Origin: Achromobacter aegrifaciens
GTDB lineage: Bacteria > Pseudomonadota > Gammaproteobacteria > Burkholderiales > Burkholderiaceae_B
NCBI RefSeq assembly: GCF_902859735.1
Contig: NZ_CADIJY010000005.1
Coordinates: 372,001 to 436,000 of the forward strand
Direction: 5' to 3'
Length of the DNA stretch: 64,000 bases
Shown here: positions 18,727-27,219 of the stretch, piece after piece
How the letters are laid out: every line of letters begins with the position of its first letter
How positions within the stretch are numbered: the first letter of the stretch is position 1
Made by a program: the position numbers and the translations under genes
Notes under the pieces: generated by a model
The model's database searches: none
Seen by the model: only the letters and a program-made list of their open reading frames with translations
Told to the model about the DNA's origin: nothing

Positions 18727-18755
18727 GAGGCCGGCAAGCAACGCTTGCCGGCCTC
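18727..18755. terminator. Strong GC hairpin after the PhyH gene
   Basis: This is a perfect 13-bp stem (GAGGCCGGCAAGC / GCTTGCCGGCCTC) with a 3-base loop and no T tract, 46 bases after the dioxygenase stop. It may be a transcription end or mRNA-protecting structure. A -10-like TATACT lies at 18762-18767, just downstream, and may serve the next gene. Confidence 0.5.
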
Positions 18756-18885
18756 GGCGCGTATACTGGGCGGCGTTGCGAGGCCTGGGAGGCCCGCGCA
18801 ATCGCTGGAGCTGCCCGCAGCTGGCGGCCCGGCGTCCAAGAATAACTAGCCGCAGCTGGCGCCCCAACACTCCATAGACCACTCC

Positions 18886-20049
18886 ATGACCGCTAACCTT
18901 TCTACGATCACCTGCATCGAAGATCTGCGCGCCATTGCGCAGAAGCGCGTGCCGCGCATGTTCTACGACTACGCGGATTCCGGCGCCTGGACCGAAGGCA
19001 CCTACCGTGCCAACGAAAGCGATTTCCAGAAGATCAAGCTGCGCCAGCGCGTGGCGGTGAACATGGAAGGCCGGTCGCTGCGCACCACCATGGTGGGCCA
19101 CGACGTGACCATGCCGCTGGCGATCTCGCCCACGGGCCTGACCGGCATGCAGCATGCGGACGGCGAAATCCTGGCGGCCAAGGCGGCGGCGGACTTCGGC
19201 GTGCCGTTCACGCTGTCCACCATGAGCATCTGTTCGCTGGAAGACGTGGCCGCGGCCACCAAGAAACCCTTCTGGTTCCAGCTCTATGTGATGCGCGACC
19301 GCGAGTTCGTCGCCAACCTGATCGACCGCGCCAAGGCCGCCGGCTGCTCGGCGCTGGTGCTGACGCTGGACCTGCAGATCCTGGGCCAGCGCCACAAGGA
19401 CATCAAGAACGGCCTGTCCACTCCGCCCAAGCCCACCCTGCGCAATCTCATCAACCTGGCCACCAAGCCGCGCTGGTGCATGGGCATGCTGGGCACCAAG
19501 CGCCGCACCTTCGGCAACATCGTCGGCCACGCCAAGGGCGTGAGCGACCTGTCCTCCCTGTCGGCATGGACCGCCGAACAATTCGACCCGCGCCTGAGCT
19601 GGGACGACGTCGAATGGATCAAGCAGCGTTGGGGCGGCAAGCTCATCATCAAGGGCATCCTGGATGTCGAGGACGCGCAGCTGGCCGCCAATAGCGGCGC
19701 CGACGCGCTCATCGTCAGCAACCACGGCGGGCGCCAGCTTGACGGCGCCATGTCGTCCATCGCCGCCCTGCCTTCGATCGCCGACGCCGTGGGTTCGAAG
19801 ATCGAAGTGTGGATGGACGGCGGCGTGCGTTCCGGCCAGGACATCCTGAAGGCCGTGGCGCTGGGCGCGCGCGGCGCCATGATCGGCCGCGCCTTCCTTT
19901 ACGGCCTGGGGGCCTATGGCCAGGCTGGCGTGACCCGCGTGCTGGAGATCCTGTACAAGGAAATGGATACGACGATGGCGCTGTGCGGCCGTCGCTCGAT
20001 CGAGCCCGGCGACCGCAGCATCCTGCTGCCCGGAACCTACCCGAACTGA
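18886..20049 (+). CDS. lldD: FMN-dependent alpha-hydroxy-acid (L-lactate) dehydrogenase
   Basis: This 387-residue FMN enzyme of the lactate/glycolate oxidase family has 'VPRMFYDYADSGAW' at the N-terminus, 'LAISPTGLTGMQHADGE', 'FWFQLYVMRDRE', the FMN-Lys 'LIIKGI' and the active-site motif 'SNHGGRQLDG'. LldD transfers electrons from L-lactate to quinone at the membrane. The gene is monocistronic, with a probable -10 TATACT at 18762-18767 and a good terminator after the stop. Mandelate or glycolate specificity cannot be excluded. Confidence 0.88.
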   Translation: MTANLSTITCIEDLRAIAQKRVPRMFYDYADSGAWTEGTYRANESDFQKIKLRQRVAVNMEGRSLRTTMVGHDVTMPLAISPTGLTGMQHADGEILAAKAAADFGVPFTLSTMSICSLEDVAAATKKPFWFQLYVMRDREFVANLIDRAKAAGCSALVLTLDLQILGQRHKDIKNGLSTPPKPTLRNLINLATKPRWCMGMLGTKRRTFGNIVGHAKGVSDLSSLSAWTAEQFDPRLSWDDVEWIKQRWGGKLIIKGILDVEDAQLAANSGADALIVSNHGGRQLDGAMSSIAALPSIADAVGSKIEVWMDGGVRSGQDILKAVALGARGAMIGRAFLYGLGAYGQAGVTRVLEILYKEMDTTMALCGRRSIEPGDRSILLPGTYPN

Positions 20050-20070
20050 ACGGTTCGGCGGCCCATGAGA

Positions 20071-20105
20071 AAAAGCCTGGATACGGTAGCGTGCCAGGCT
20101 TTTTT
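20071..20105 (+). terminator. Rho-independent terminator after lldD
   Basis: The stem AAAAGCCTGG / CCAGGCTTTTT ends in a run of T, 21 bases after the stop codon. Confidence 0.88.
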
Positions 20106-20154
20106 CGTTGGCGCGCCGGTTGGCGAGGTCGCATGAGCCCATGCAGGAGACTCT

Positions 20155-21228
20155 ATGACGCGTAACAAACAAGATGGGCAGCGCCGCCTGGGCGCAGGCA
20201 GGCGGCTGCTGGGCGCGGCTCTGGCGGTGCTGTTGTCGGCCGGGGCGGCGGCGCAGCAGACCACGCTGTACGTGGGCATGAACGGCGGCGACATGGCGCG
20301 CGCGTTCTCGCAGTACGTATTTCCGGATTTCGAGCGCGCCCACAACGTCAGGATCGTGGTGGTGCCGGGCATGTCGACCGAGGTGCTGGCGCGCGCCCAG
20401 GCCGACAAGGGCAAGCCGCGGCTGCATCTCATGTTCCTGGACGACGGCGTCATGGCGCGCGCGATTTCCATGGGATTGTGCACGCAGCTCAACGAAGATC
20501 CGGTGCTGAAGGAGCTGTACCCCACCGCCCTGAAGAAGGACCGCATGGCCGCGGGCATCGACATCGGCATGACTGGCCTGGGCTACAACACCAAGGTGTT
20601 CGCCGAGCGGGGCTGGGCGCCGCCGACGTCGTGGATGGACCTCGCCGATCCGAAGTACCGGGGCCAGGTCGTGGTCCAGTCGGCTTCGAGCAGCACCTTC
20701 GGTCTGCACGCGTTCCTGATGATCAACCGCATCCTGGGCGGCGACGATCAGAACTATGGACCGGGCTTCGCGCACTGGCCGGCTGTGGTCGGCCCGAACG
20801 TGCGTGCATACCTGCCGGATTCGGCGCGCCTAGCCGACATGGTGCAGGACGACGAGGCGGTGCTGTTTCCCTGGACACCCACGGCCATCACCCGCCTGAA
20901 GAAGCGCGGCGTGCACGTGGAATATGCGCAGCCCAGGGAGGGCTCGATGATCCTGATGGTGGGCGAGTGCGTGGTCGCCGGCAATAGCGAACCGGAGCTG
21001 TCGCAGAAGCTGGCGCTGTACCTGCTGTCCGAGCAGGCGCAAGCGAAGGCGCTGGAGATGGGGGGGCATTTCCCGTCCAACCGCAATGTGCTGGCGCCAG
21101 CGGGCCACGCGGACGCGCTGCAGCGATTCCAGGGTTACATGTCGAACGCCAAGATACCGAACTGGGATCAGATCAACGAGACCCGGCCCGCGTTCAACGC
21201 GCGCTGGAACCGGGAGATCGGACGCTGA
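20155..21228 (+). CDS. Orphan extracellular solute-binding protein (PotD/AfuA type)
   Basis: This 357-residue periplasmic protein has a long N-terminal signal region (basic 'RNKQDGQRRLGAGRR', hydrophobic 'LLGAALAVLLSAGAAAQ'). It is then a type-II binding-protein fold with 'TTLYVGMNGGDMARAF', 'LNEDPVLKELYPTA', 'GYNTKVFAERGWAPPTSWMDLADPKYRGQV', which is typical of spermidine/putrescine or Fe3+ binding proteins. No permease or ATPase gene is adjacent, so it may serve a distant transporter. Confidence 0.85.
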   Translation: MTRNKQDGQRRLGAGRRLLGAALAVLLSAGAAAQQTTLYVGMNGGDMARAFSQYVFPDFERAHNVRIVVVPGMSTEVLARAQADKGKPRLHLMFLDDGVMARAISMGLCTQLNEDPVLKELYPTALKKDRMAAGIDIGMTGLGYNTKVFAERGWAPPTSWMDLADPKYRGQVVVQSASSSTFGLHAFLMINRILGGDDQNYGPGFAHWPAVVGPNVRAYLPDSARLADMVQDDEAVLFPWTPTAITRLKKRGVHVEYAQPREGSMILMVGECVVAGNSEPELSQKLALYLLSEQAQAKALEMGGHFPSNRNVLAPAGHADALQRFQGYMSNAKIPNWDQINETRPAFNARWNREIGR

Positions 21229-21308
21229 CGGCCTCCTGCCCCGGGGGCGGGCAAAAAGCGCAAAATCTGCAAAGGCCGGCCCGCTACATTGCTCTCCAAG
21301 GAGACCGC

Positions 21309-22142
21309 ATGAAGCCTGCAACCCTGAACCACTATGGCCAGCGCCTGGAACCCGTCCTGCGCTGGCTGGCGAGCCACCCCGACGCCGATCCAGACCTGTA
21401 CCGGCTGGCCGAGCTGGCCTGCCTGTCGCCGTACCACTTCCATCGCGTCTACCGCGCCATGATGGGAGAGACGGTGAACGCCACCGTGCAGCGCATCCGC
21501 ATGCACCGCGCGGCGGTGGCGTTGGGGAATTCCGAGGCTTCCTTGCGCGAGGTGGCGCAGCGCGCCGGCTATGAGTCGGACGCAGCGTTCAACCGGGCAT
21601 TCGGCGCGACCTTCGGCATATCGCCGGGGCGCTACCGGGCTGTCCGCTCCCGTCCCTTCGACCCACAGGAGCTAGGCATGTATCCCATCAAGATCGAAAC
21701 CTTTCCGGGCGCGACGCTGGCGGTCCTGTCGCATCGCGGCAGCTATCAGGAAATCGGCCCGCTGTTCACGCGCGCCTTCATGCTGGCCGTCAGCCGCGGC
21801 ATCGCGCAGCCGGAGTCCATCGGCTACGGCGTGTATTTCGACGACCCCGAGCAGGTACCTGCGAGTCAGCTGCGGTCCATGGCCGGCATGTCGGTGGCGC
21901 CGGACGCCGACCTGGGCGGCGAGCTGGAGCGCTTCGAGATTCCGGAAGGCCGTTGCGCCATCCTGACGTACACCGGGCCCTATAACGAGATGGACAAGGC
22001 CTACAACTGGATGTTCTCGCAATGGCTGCCGGCCAGCGGCGAGGTGCCGGCGGACTTTCCCATGTTCGAGCAGTACCTGAACGATCCGCGCACTACGCCG
22101 CCGGCGCAATTGCAGACGCGTATCTGCATGCCGCTGAAGTAA
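21309..22142 (+). CDS. AraC-type regulator with GyrI-like effector domain
   Basis: This 277-residue transcription regulator has its AraC helix-turn-helix pair at the N-terminus (residues 20-110, 'LAELACLSPYHFHRVYRAMMGE ... REVAQRAGYESDAAFNRAFGATFGISPGRYR'). A C-terminal GyrI-like/BacT small-molecule-binding domain follows (about 120-277, 'YPIKIETFPGATLAVLSHRGSYQEIG'). This order matches Rob/SbmC-type multidrug-responsive regulators. GAAGGAG-like bases (AAGGAG) precede the ATG. Its targets are not obvious from its neighbours. Confidence 0.9.
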   Translation: MKPATLNHYGQRLEPVLRWLASHPDADPDLYRLAELACLSPYHFHRVYRAMMGETVNATVQRIRMHRAAVALGNSEASLREVAQRAGYESDAAFNRAFGATFGISPGRYRAVRSRPFDPQELGMYPIKIETFPGATLAVLSHRGSYQEIGPLFTRAFMLAVSRGIAQPESIGYGVYFDDPEQVPASQLRSMAGMSVAPDADLGGELERFEIPEGRCAILTYTGPYNEMDKAYNWMFSQWLPASGEVPADFPMFEQYLNDPRTTPPAQLQTRICMPLK

Positions 22143-22167
22143 GGCGCGGCGGTGTGAGCGCCGCGCC
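22143..22167. terminator. GC hairpin between convergent genes
   Basis: A 9-bp perfect stem (GGCGCGGCG / CGCCGCGCC) begins right after the AraC stop codon and lies before the convergent deaminase stop. There is no T tract, so its role as a terminator is tentative. Confidence 0.4.
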
Positions 22168-22175
22168 CGACGCGC

Positions 22176-23456
22176 TCAGCGGGCCGGCGTCTGGAAGCTG
22201 ACCTGGCTCGGACGGCCTGGCAGGTTCAGGGTGGCGGTGGCGGGCGGCGTGGTCGCCACTACCTGCCCCGCGCGCAGCACCATCAGGCGGGTGGCGCGCA
22301 GGCGCAGCGCCTCGACGGCGTCGCGCGCCTGCAGCAGCACCAGATCGGCGCGCTTGCCGACGGCCAGGCCGGTCTCGTCCAGGCCCAGGATCCTGGCCGG
22401 CGTGGTGGTGACGGCTTCGAAACAGGCGCGCATGGCGTCCTGGCCCGTCATCTGGGCCACGTGCAGGCCCATGTGCGCCACTTCCAGCATGTCGCCCGAA
22501 CCCAGGCTGTACCAGGGGTCCATCACGCAGTCATGGCCGAAAGCCACGGGCACGCCAGCGGCCAGCAGCTCGGGCACGCGCGTCATGCCGCGGCGCTTCG
22601 GATAGGTGTCGTGGCGGCCTTGCAGCGTGATGTTGATCAGCGGGTTGGCGATGGCGGACACGCCGGCTTCGCGCATCAGCGGAATCAGCTTGGAGACGTA
22701 GTAGTTGTCCATGGAGTGCATGGACGTCAGGTGCGAGCCTGTCACGCGGCCTTGCAGGCCCAGGCGCTGCGTGTGGTACGCCAGCGTCTCGATGTGGCGC
22801 GACAGCGGGTCGTCGCTTTCATCGCAGTGCATGTCCACGCGCAGGCCGCGTTCGGCCGCCAGTTCGCACAGGATGCGCACCGATTCCGCGCCGTCCTGCA
22901 TGGTGCGTTCGAAGTGCGGAATGCCGCCCACCACGTCCACGCCCATGTCCAGCGCGCGCTTGAGGTTGTCCAGGGCGCCGGGGGCGCGCAACACGCCGTC
23001 CTGCGGGAAGGCGACCAGTTGCAGGTCCAGGTAGGGTTTGACCTTCTCGCGCACGTGCAGCAACGCTTCCGTGGCCAGGAGGCGCGGATCGCACACGTCC
23101 ACATGCGAGCGGATGGCCAGCAGGCCGCGCGCCACGGCCCAGTCGCAATAGGCCAGCGCGCGCTCGACCAGCGCTTCCTGCGTCAACAGCGGCTTGAGCT
23201 CGCCCCACAGCGCGATGCCTTCCAGCAGCGTGCCGGACTGATTCACGCGCGGCAGTCCGAAGGACAGCGTGGAGTCCATATGGAAGTGCGCGTCGACGAA
23301 AGGCGGCGCCACCAGCTGGCCCGCCGCGTCCACGGTCTGCGCGGCCTCGGCCTTCAGCGCCGGTTCCAGCGCCACGATACGGCCATTGGCGATGCCAATG
23401 TCGATGTTCTGGCGGCCATCGGGCAGCGTGCAGTGTCTAAGAATCAGATCGAGCAT
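22176..23456 (-). CDS. CodA-like metal-dependent deaminase
   Basis: This 426-residue amidohydrolase is very close in layout to E. coli cytosine deaminase. It has the metal motif DAHFHMD, 'AFPQDGVL' (substrate Gln), 'DMHCDESDD', 'GSHLTSMHS', 'LQGRHDTYPKRRG' and 'FGHDCVMDPWYSLG'. In E. coli CodA the GHD is followed by a second Asp (D314, which shapes specificity); here it is Cys. It is probably a cytosine, isocytosine or related base deaminase. It is the last gene of a minus-strand run after a BMP-type importer, separated from it by a hairpin repeat. The start at MLDLI fits the family; an upstream 18-residue extension does not. Confidence 0.85.
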   Translation of the reverse strand: MLDLILRHCTLPDGRQNIDIGIANGRIVALEPALKAEAAQTVDAAGQLVAPPFVDAHFHMDSTLSFGLPRVNQSGTLLEGIALWGELKPLLTQEALVERALAYCDWAVARGLLAIRSHVDVCDPRLLATEALLHVREKVKPYLDLQLVAFPQDGVLRAPGALDNLKRALDMGVDVVGGIPHFERTMQDGAESVRILCELAAERGLRVDMHCDESDDPLSRHIETLAYHTQRLGLQGRVTGSHLTSMHSMDNYYVSKLIPLMREAGVSAIANPLINITLQGRHDTYPKRRGMTRVPELLAAGVPVAFGHDCVMDPWYSLGSGDMLEVAHMGLHVAQMTGQDAMRACFEAVTTTPARILGLDETGLAVGKRADLVLLQARDAVEALRLRATRLMVLRAGQVVATTPPATATLNLPGRPSQVSFQTPAR

Positions 23457-23529
23457 GGAAGTCCTTGCGGAAGGTTTCTGTTGTTCATGGTACTGCGCCC
23501 CTCGCCGCATTAGGCTGGCGTGTCTCTAT

Positions 23530-23601
23530 CCGGGTCGCATGGAGCCGGCTTTGCCGGTCCGTAGCGACGCCCCTGGGGGAAGCGCGCAGCGCTCGGGGGG
23601 G
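23530..23601 (-). repeat. Intercistronic hairpin repeat, copy A
   Basis: This is one of three near-identical units of about 72 bp (others at 42181 and 54238). Read on the + strand, shared blocks are GGAGCCGGC-TTT-GCCGGTCC, CCCCTGGGGG, AGCGC-GCA-GCGCT and a G7 run. It lies 4 bases 3' of the permease stop codon (23606-23608) and before the deaminase gene in the same direction. Confidence 0.8.
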
Positions 23602-23605
23602 CTCT

Positions 23606-24556
23606 CTACCTTTCTCCCTTGCGGTAGGGCTTCATCAGGGCTTGCGGGTAGGCGGCGCGGCGCGCCATCACCACCAGGGCGAGAATGGACAGGACGTAGG
23701 GCAGCATCAGATAGACCTGGTACGGCAACTCCGGCAGGCCGGGCAGCGCTGCGCCGCCTTGCTGCATGCGCAATTGCAGCGCGTCGAAGAAGGCGAAGAT
23801 CAGCGCGCCCAGCAGTGCCTTGCCGGGCCGCCACGACGCGAACACCACCAGCGCCACGCAAACCCAGCCGCGGCCGTTGACCATGTTGAAGAAGAAGGCG
23901 TTGAACGCCGCCAGCGTCAGGAAGCTGCCGGCCACGCCCATCAGTGCGGAGCCTGCCACGATGGCGCCCATGCGCAGGCGCGTCACCGACAGGCCCTGCC
24001 CTTCGGCCGCGGCCGGGTTTTCGCCCACCATGCGGATCGCCAGGCCGATGGGCGTGCGGTTCAGCACCCAGGCCAGTATCGGCACCGCGGCCAGGGCCAG
24101 CAAGGTCATGGGCGTTTGCCCCGCCAGCACCGGCCCGATGAGCGGAATGCCGTCCAGGAACTTCATTTCCGCAAACGGCGTGATCGTGGGCGGCGTGTTC
24201 ACGCTGGGAAACGTGACGCGGTACGCGAAGTAGCTCAGGCTGGTGGCCAGCAGCGTCACGCCCAGGCCGGACACGTGCTGCGATAGGCCCAGCGGCACGG
24301 TCAGCACGGCGTGCAGCAGGCCGAACACGGCGCCCGCAAACGCGGCTGCAAGCACGCCCACGTAGAGCGGCGCGCCCAGGTACACCACCAGCCAGCCGGT
24401 GAAGGCGCCGGCGGCCATGATGCCTTCGATGCCCAGGTTCAGCACGCCCGCGCGCTCGCACAGCAGCACGCCCAGCGTGCCCAGTATCAGCGGCGTCGCC
24501 AGGCGCAGCACCGCCACCCAGAACGCCGACGAGCTCATCAGATCCATCCATTCCAT
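23606..24556 (-). CDS. BMP-type ABC importer, second permease subunit
   Basis: This 316-residue inner-membrane permease belongs to the branched-chain/ribose type used by basic-membrane-protein (nucleoside) importers such as NupQ/YufQ. Hydrophobic helices run throughout, and the motif 'LGVLLCERAGVLNLGIEGIMAAGAF' is characteristic. It starts 10 bases after the first permease stop. The upstream in-frame extension overlaps that gene and is not used. It works with the ATPase at 25690 and the binding protein at 27216. Confidence 0.88.
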   Translation of the reverse strand: MEWMDLMSSSAFWVAVLRLATPLILGTLGVLLCERAGVLNLGIEGIMAAGAFTGWLVVYLGAPLYVGVLAAAFAGAVFGLLHAVLTVPLGLSQHVSGLGVTLLATSLSYFAYRVTFPSVNTPPTITPFAEMKFLDGIPLIGPVLAGQTPMTLLALAAVPILAWVLNRTPIGLAIRMVGENPAAAEGQGLSVTRLRMGAIVAGSALMGVAGSFLTLAAFNAFFFNMVNGRGWVCVALVVFASWRPGKALLGALIFAFFDALQLRMQQGGAALPGLPELPYQVYLMLPYVLSILALVVMARRAAYPQALMKPYRKGER

Positions 24557-24566
24557 GGCGCGCTCC

Positions 24567-25640
24567 TCAGGCCCGGTTGCGGCGCAGGCGGTACTGCGCA
24601 AATAGCGTCGCGACCAGCATGGCGAGCAACGAAGTGGCGACGATGACGTCGGCGATGTAGTTCGGCACCGCAATGGCGCGGCTCATGCTGTCCGCGCCCA
24701 CCAGCATGCCGGCCACGAACAGGCTGGCCAGGATCACGCCCAGCGGATGCAGGCCGGCCAGCATGGCGACCACCACGCCGGTGTAGCCATAGCCCGGCGA
24801 CATATCGAGCGTGACGTAGCCGGTGCGGCCCGCCACTTCGATCGCGCCGGCCAGGCCGGCCAGCGCGCCCGACAGCATGGCGGTGCCCAGCATCACACGG
24901 TTCACCGGCAAGCCCAGGAAGCGCGAGGCGTGCGCGTTGGCGCCGACCGCGCGCATCTGGAAGCCGAACACGGTATAGCGATTCAGCAGCCACAGCCCCA
25001 GCGCCAGGCCGGCCGCCCACAAGAGGCCGGTATGGGCGCGGGTGCGCTCGATCAGCTTGCCGAGCTCCAGGTCGCCGTTGAGCGCCACGGACTGCGGCCA
25101 GCCCATGGCCATGGGATCCTTCATGGGGCCGTCCAGCATCATCGACACGAACAGCAGCACGATGAAGTTGCCCAGCAGCGTGGTCACCACTTCATCCACG
25201 CCCAGCCGGGTCTTGAGAATGGCGGGGATCAGCAGCAGCAAGGCGCCGGCCAGGGCTGCCGCCAGCATCATGCCGGCAAACAGCGCGGGCACGGGCAGGT
25301 CGAAGCCGGTGCCGTCATGCAGGCCGCCCACCGCCACCGCGGCCAGTGCGCCCAGATATAGCTGGCCCTCGGCGCCGATGTTGTAGAAGCGCGCGCGGAA
25401 TGCCACTGCACAGGCCAGGCCGGTCAGCATCAGCGGAGTGGCGCGGGTCAGTGTTTCGGACAGCGCAAAGCGCGAGCCGAACGCGCCTTCGAATAGCAAG
25501 GCATAGGTGCGGCCCACGGGGGCGCCAGCCCAGGCCACCAGCAGGGTGCAGACCGCCAGAGTGAAGGCGATGGCCGCGAAGGGCGCCAGGGCCAGCGCCA
25601 GGCGGCTGGGCTCCGGGCGGCGTTCCAGGATCAGTTTCAT
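24567..25640 (-). CDS. BMP-type ABC importer, first permease subunit
   Basis: This 357-residue membrane permease (NupP/YufP-like) has around ten hydrophobic segments and 'CAVAFRARFYNIGAEGQLYLGALAAV', the hallmark of this permease family. It begins 49 bases after the ATPase stop in the same operon. The partner permease follows. The substrate is most likely a nucleoside or nucleobase, by family and by the downstream CodA-like gene. Confidence 0.88.
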   Translation of the reverse strand: MKLILERRPEPSRLALALAPFAAIAFTLAVCTLLVAWAGAPVGRTYALLFEGAFGSRFALSETLTRATPLMLTGLACAVAFRARFYNIGAEGQLYLGALAAVAVGGLHDGTGFDLPVPALFAGMMLAAALAGALLLLIPAILKTRLGVDEVVTTLLGNFIVLLFVSMMLDGPMKDPMAMGWPQSVALNGDLELGKLIERTRAHTGLLWAAGLALGLWLLNRYTVFGFQMRAVGANAHASRFLGLPVNRVMLGTAMLSGALAGLAGAIEVAGRTGYVTLDMSPGYGYTGVVVAMLAGLHPLGVILASLFVAGMLVGADSMSRAIAVPNYIADVIVATSLLAMLVATLFAQYRLRRNRA

Positions 25641-25689
25641 GCGAGTAATGCTCGATAGGTAGTGGAGACGCGCGGGACGCAGCGGGTTT

Positions 25690-27219
25690 TCATCCCTGCG
25701 TGCCCGTCATGGCCAGGCCCACCGTGGCGGGCGTCCATTCGGACACCGGCTTCACGGCGATCAGCTTGCCGCCGCACAGCACGGCGATGCGGTCGGCCAG
25801 CGCGAAGATCTCTTCCAGGTCTTCGGATACCAGCAGGACGCCTGCGCCACGGGTGCGCGCCGCCAATAACTGCTCACGCACATAGGCGACCGCGCCGATG
25901 TCCAGGCCCCAGGTGGGCTGGTCGGCCACGATGAAGCGCGGTTCGCGCGCCAGCGTGCGGCCCAGGATCAGCTTCTGCATATTGCCGCCGGACAGGCTGC
26001 GGGTACGCACGTCCAGCGACGCGGCGCGCACGTCGAACTGCTTGGCCAGGGCCTGGGCATAGGCTTTGCCCGCGCCCGCCCGGATCAGGCCCCAGCGCGC
26101 GAAGCGCGGGTCCTTCAGGTCTTCGACGATGGCGTTTTCCCACAAGGGGCTGTCGCCGATCACGCCTTCGCCGTGGCGGTCTTCGGGAATGCGGCCGACG
26201 TGGGCCGCGGTCCAGCCGGCCGGCGTGGTGGGCGCCGCCGCATGTTCGGGACCCAGGCGGATGGTGCCGTCGGTGGGTTGGCGCAGGCCGGTCAGCACCG
26301 ACACCAGTGCTTGCTGGCCGTTGCCGGCCACGCCCGCGATCGCCACGATCTCGTGCTTGTGGACAACCAGGTCGAGGCTGTCCAGGCGCGTCGCGCCGTC
26401 GCGACCGTCGCGCACCGTCACCTGCGACAAGGTCACTACGGGCGCGGCCTGCTCGGCCGCGGCCACGGCTTCGGCGTGCGGCATGACGACCTTGCGGCCC
26501 ACCATCAGCTCGGCCAATTCGGCCGGGCTGGTGCTGGCGGTTTCCCGCTCGGCCACCAGCTTGCCCTGGCGCAGCACCGCCACGCGGCCCGACACCGCCA
26601 TGACTTCGTCGAGCTTGTGCGAGATGAAGATCACGGCCAGGCCTTCATCGACGAAGCCGCGCAGGGTGGCGAAGAGGTCCTGCACTTCCTGCGGCGTGAG
26701 CACCGCGGTGGGCTCGTCCAGGATCAGGACGCGCGCGCCGCGATACAGCGCCTTCAGGATCTCGACTCGCTGCTTCTCGCCGACTGACAGCGTGCCGACG
26801 CGCGCGTCCGGATCCACGCCCAGGCCGAAGCGTTGGCCGAGTTCAACCAGGCGCTGGCGCGCCTTGCCGCGGCCGGACGCCAGCTTCCACAGCGATTCCG
26901 TGCCGACCATGATGTTGTCCAGCACGGTCAGGTTGTCGGCCAGCGTGAAGTGCTGATGCACCATGCCGACCCCGGCCGCCAGCGCGGCGTCGGGCCGGCC
27001 GGCCGGCAAGGCCTGGCCAAAGACTTCGATGTTGCCGGCGTCGGCCACGTAATGGCCGAACAGGATCGACACCAGGGTCGATTTGCCGGCGCCGTTCTCG
27101 CCCAGCAAGGCCAACACTTCGCCCTGGCGCAGCGTGAGCGATATGTCGTCGTTGGCCGTGAGGCTGCCAAAGCGTTTGGTGATCCCCGTCAGTTGCAGGG
27201 CGAGAGGCGCGTGGTTCAT
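25690..27219 (-). CDS. BMP-type ABC importer ATPase (two-domain)
   Basis: This 509-residue ATPase has two fused nucleotide-binding domains, as in NupO/RbsA. Domain one has Walker A LLGENGAGKST, signature LSVGEKQRVEI and Walker B LILDEPTAVLTP. Domain two lacks a clear Walker A (IAGVAGNGQQALV) but has the signature LSGGNMQK and 'FIVADQPTWGLD'. The degenerate second site is usual for the family. Its start overlaps the stop of the binding-protein gene by 4 bases (ATGA), so translation is coupled. Confidence 0.9.
   Translation of the reverse strand: MNHAPLALQLTGITKRFGSLTANDDISLTLRQGEVLALLGENGAGKSTLVSILFGHYVADAGNIEVFGQALPAGRPDAALAAGVGMVHQHFTLADNLTVLDNIMVGTESLWKLASGRGKARQRLVELGQRFGLGVDPDARVGTLSVGEKQRVEILKALYRGARVLILDEPTAVLTPQEVQDLFATLRGFVDEGLAVIFISHKLDEVMAVSGRVAVLRQGKLVAERETASTSPAELAELMVGRKVVMPHAEAVAAAEQAAPVVTLSQVTVRDGRDGATRLDSLDLVVHKHEIVAIAGVAGNGQQALVSVLTGLRQPTDGTIRLGPEHAAAPTTPAGWTAAHVGRIPEDRHGEGVIGDSPLWENAIVEDLKDPRFARWGLIRAGAGKAYAQALAKQFDVRAASLDVRTRSLSGGNMQKLILGRTLAREPRFIVADQPTWGLDIGAVAYVREQLLAARTRGAGVLLVSEDLEEIFALADRIAVLCGGKLIAVKPVSEWTPATVGLAMTGTQG

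Noticed and set aside
18815-18870. Repeated CCGCAGCTGGCG element upstream of lldD
   Set aside because: Only two close copies, short and GC-rich; chance duplication is the simpler explanation.
18418-20775. Minus-strand open frame of about 785 codons
   Set aside because: Antisense to PhyH, lldD and the binding protein, with no recognisable domain.
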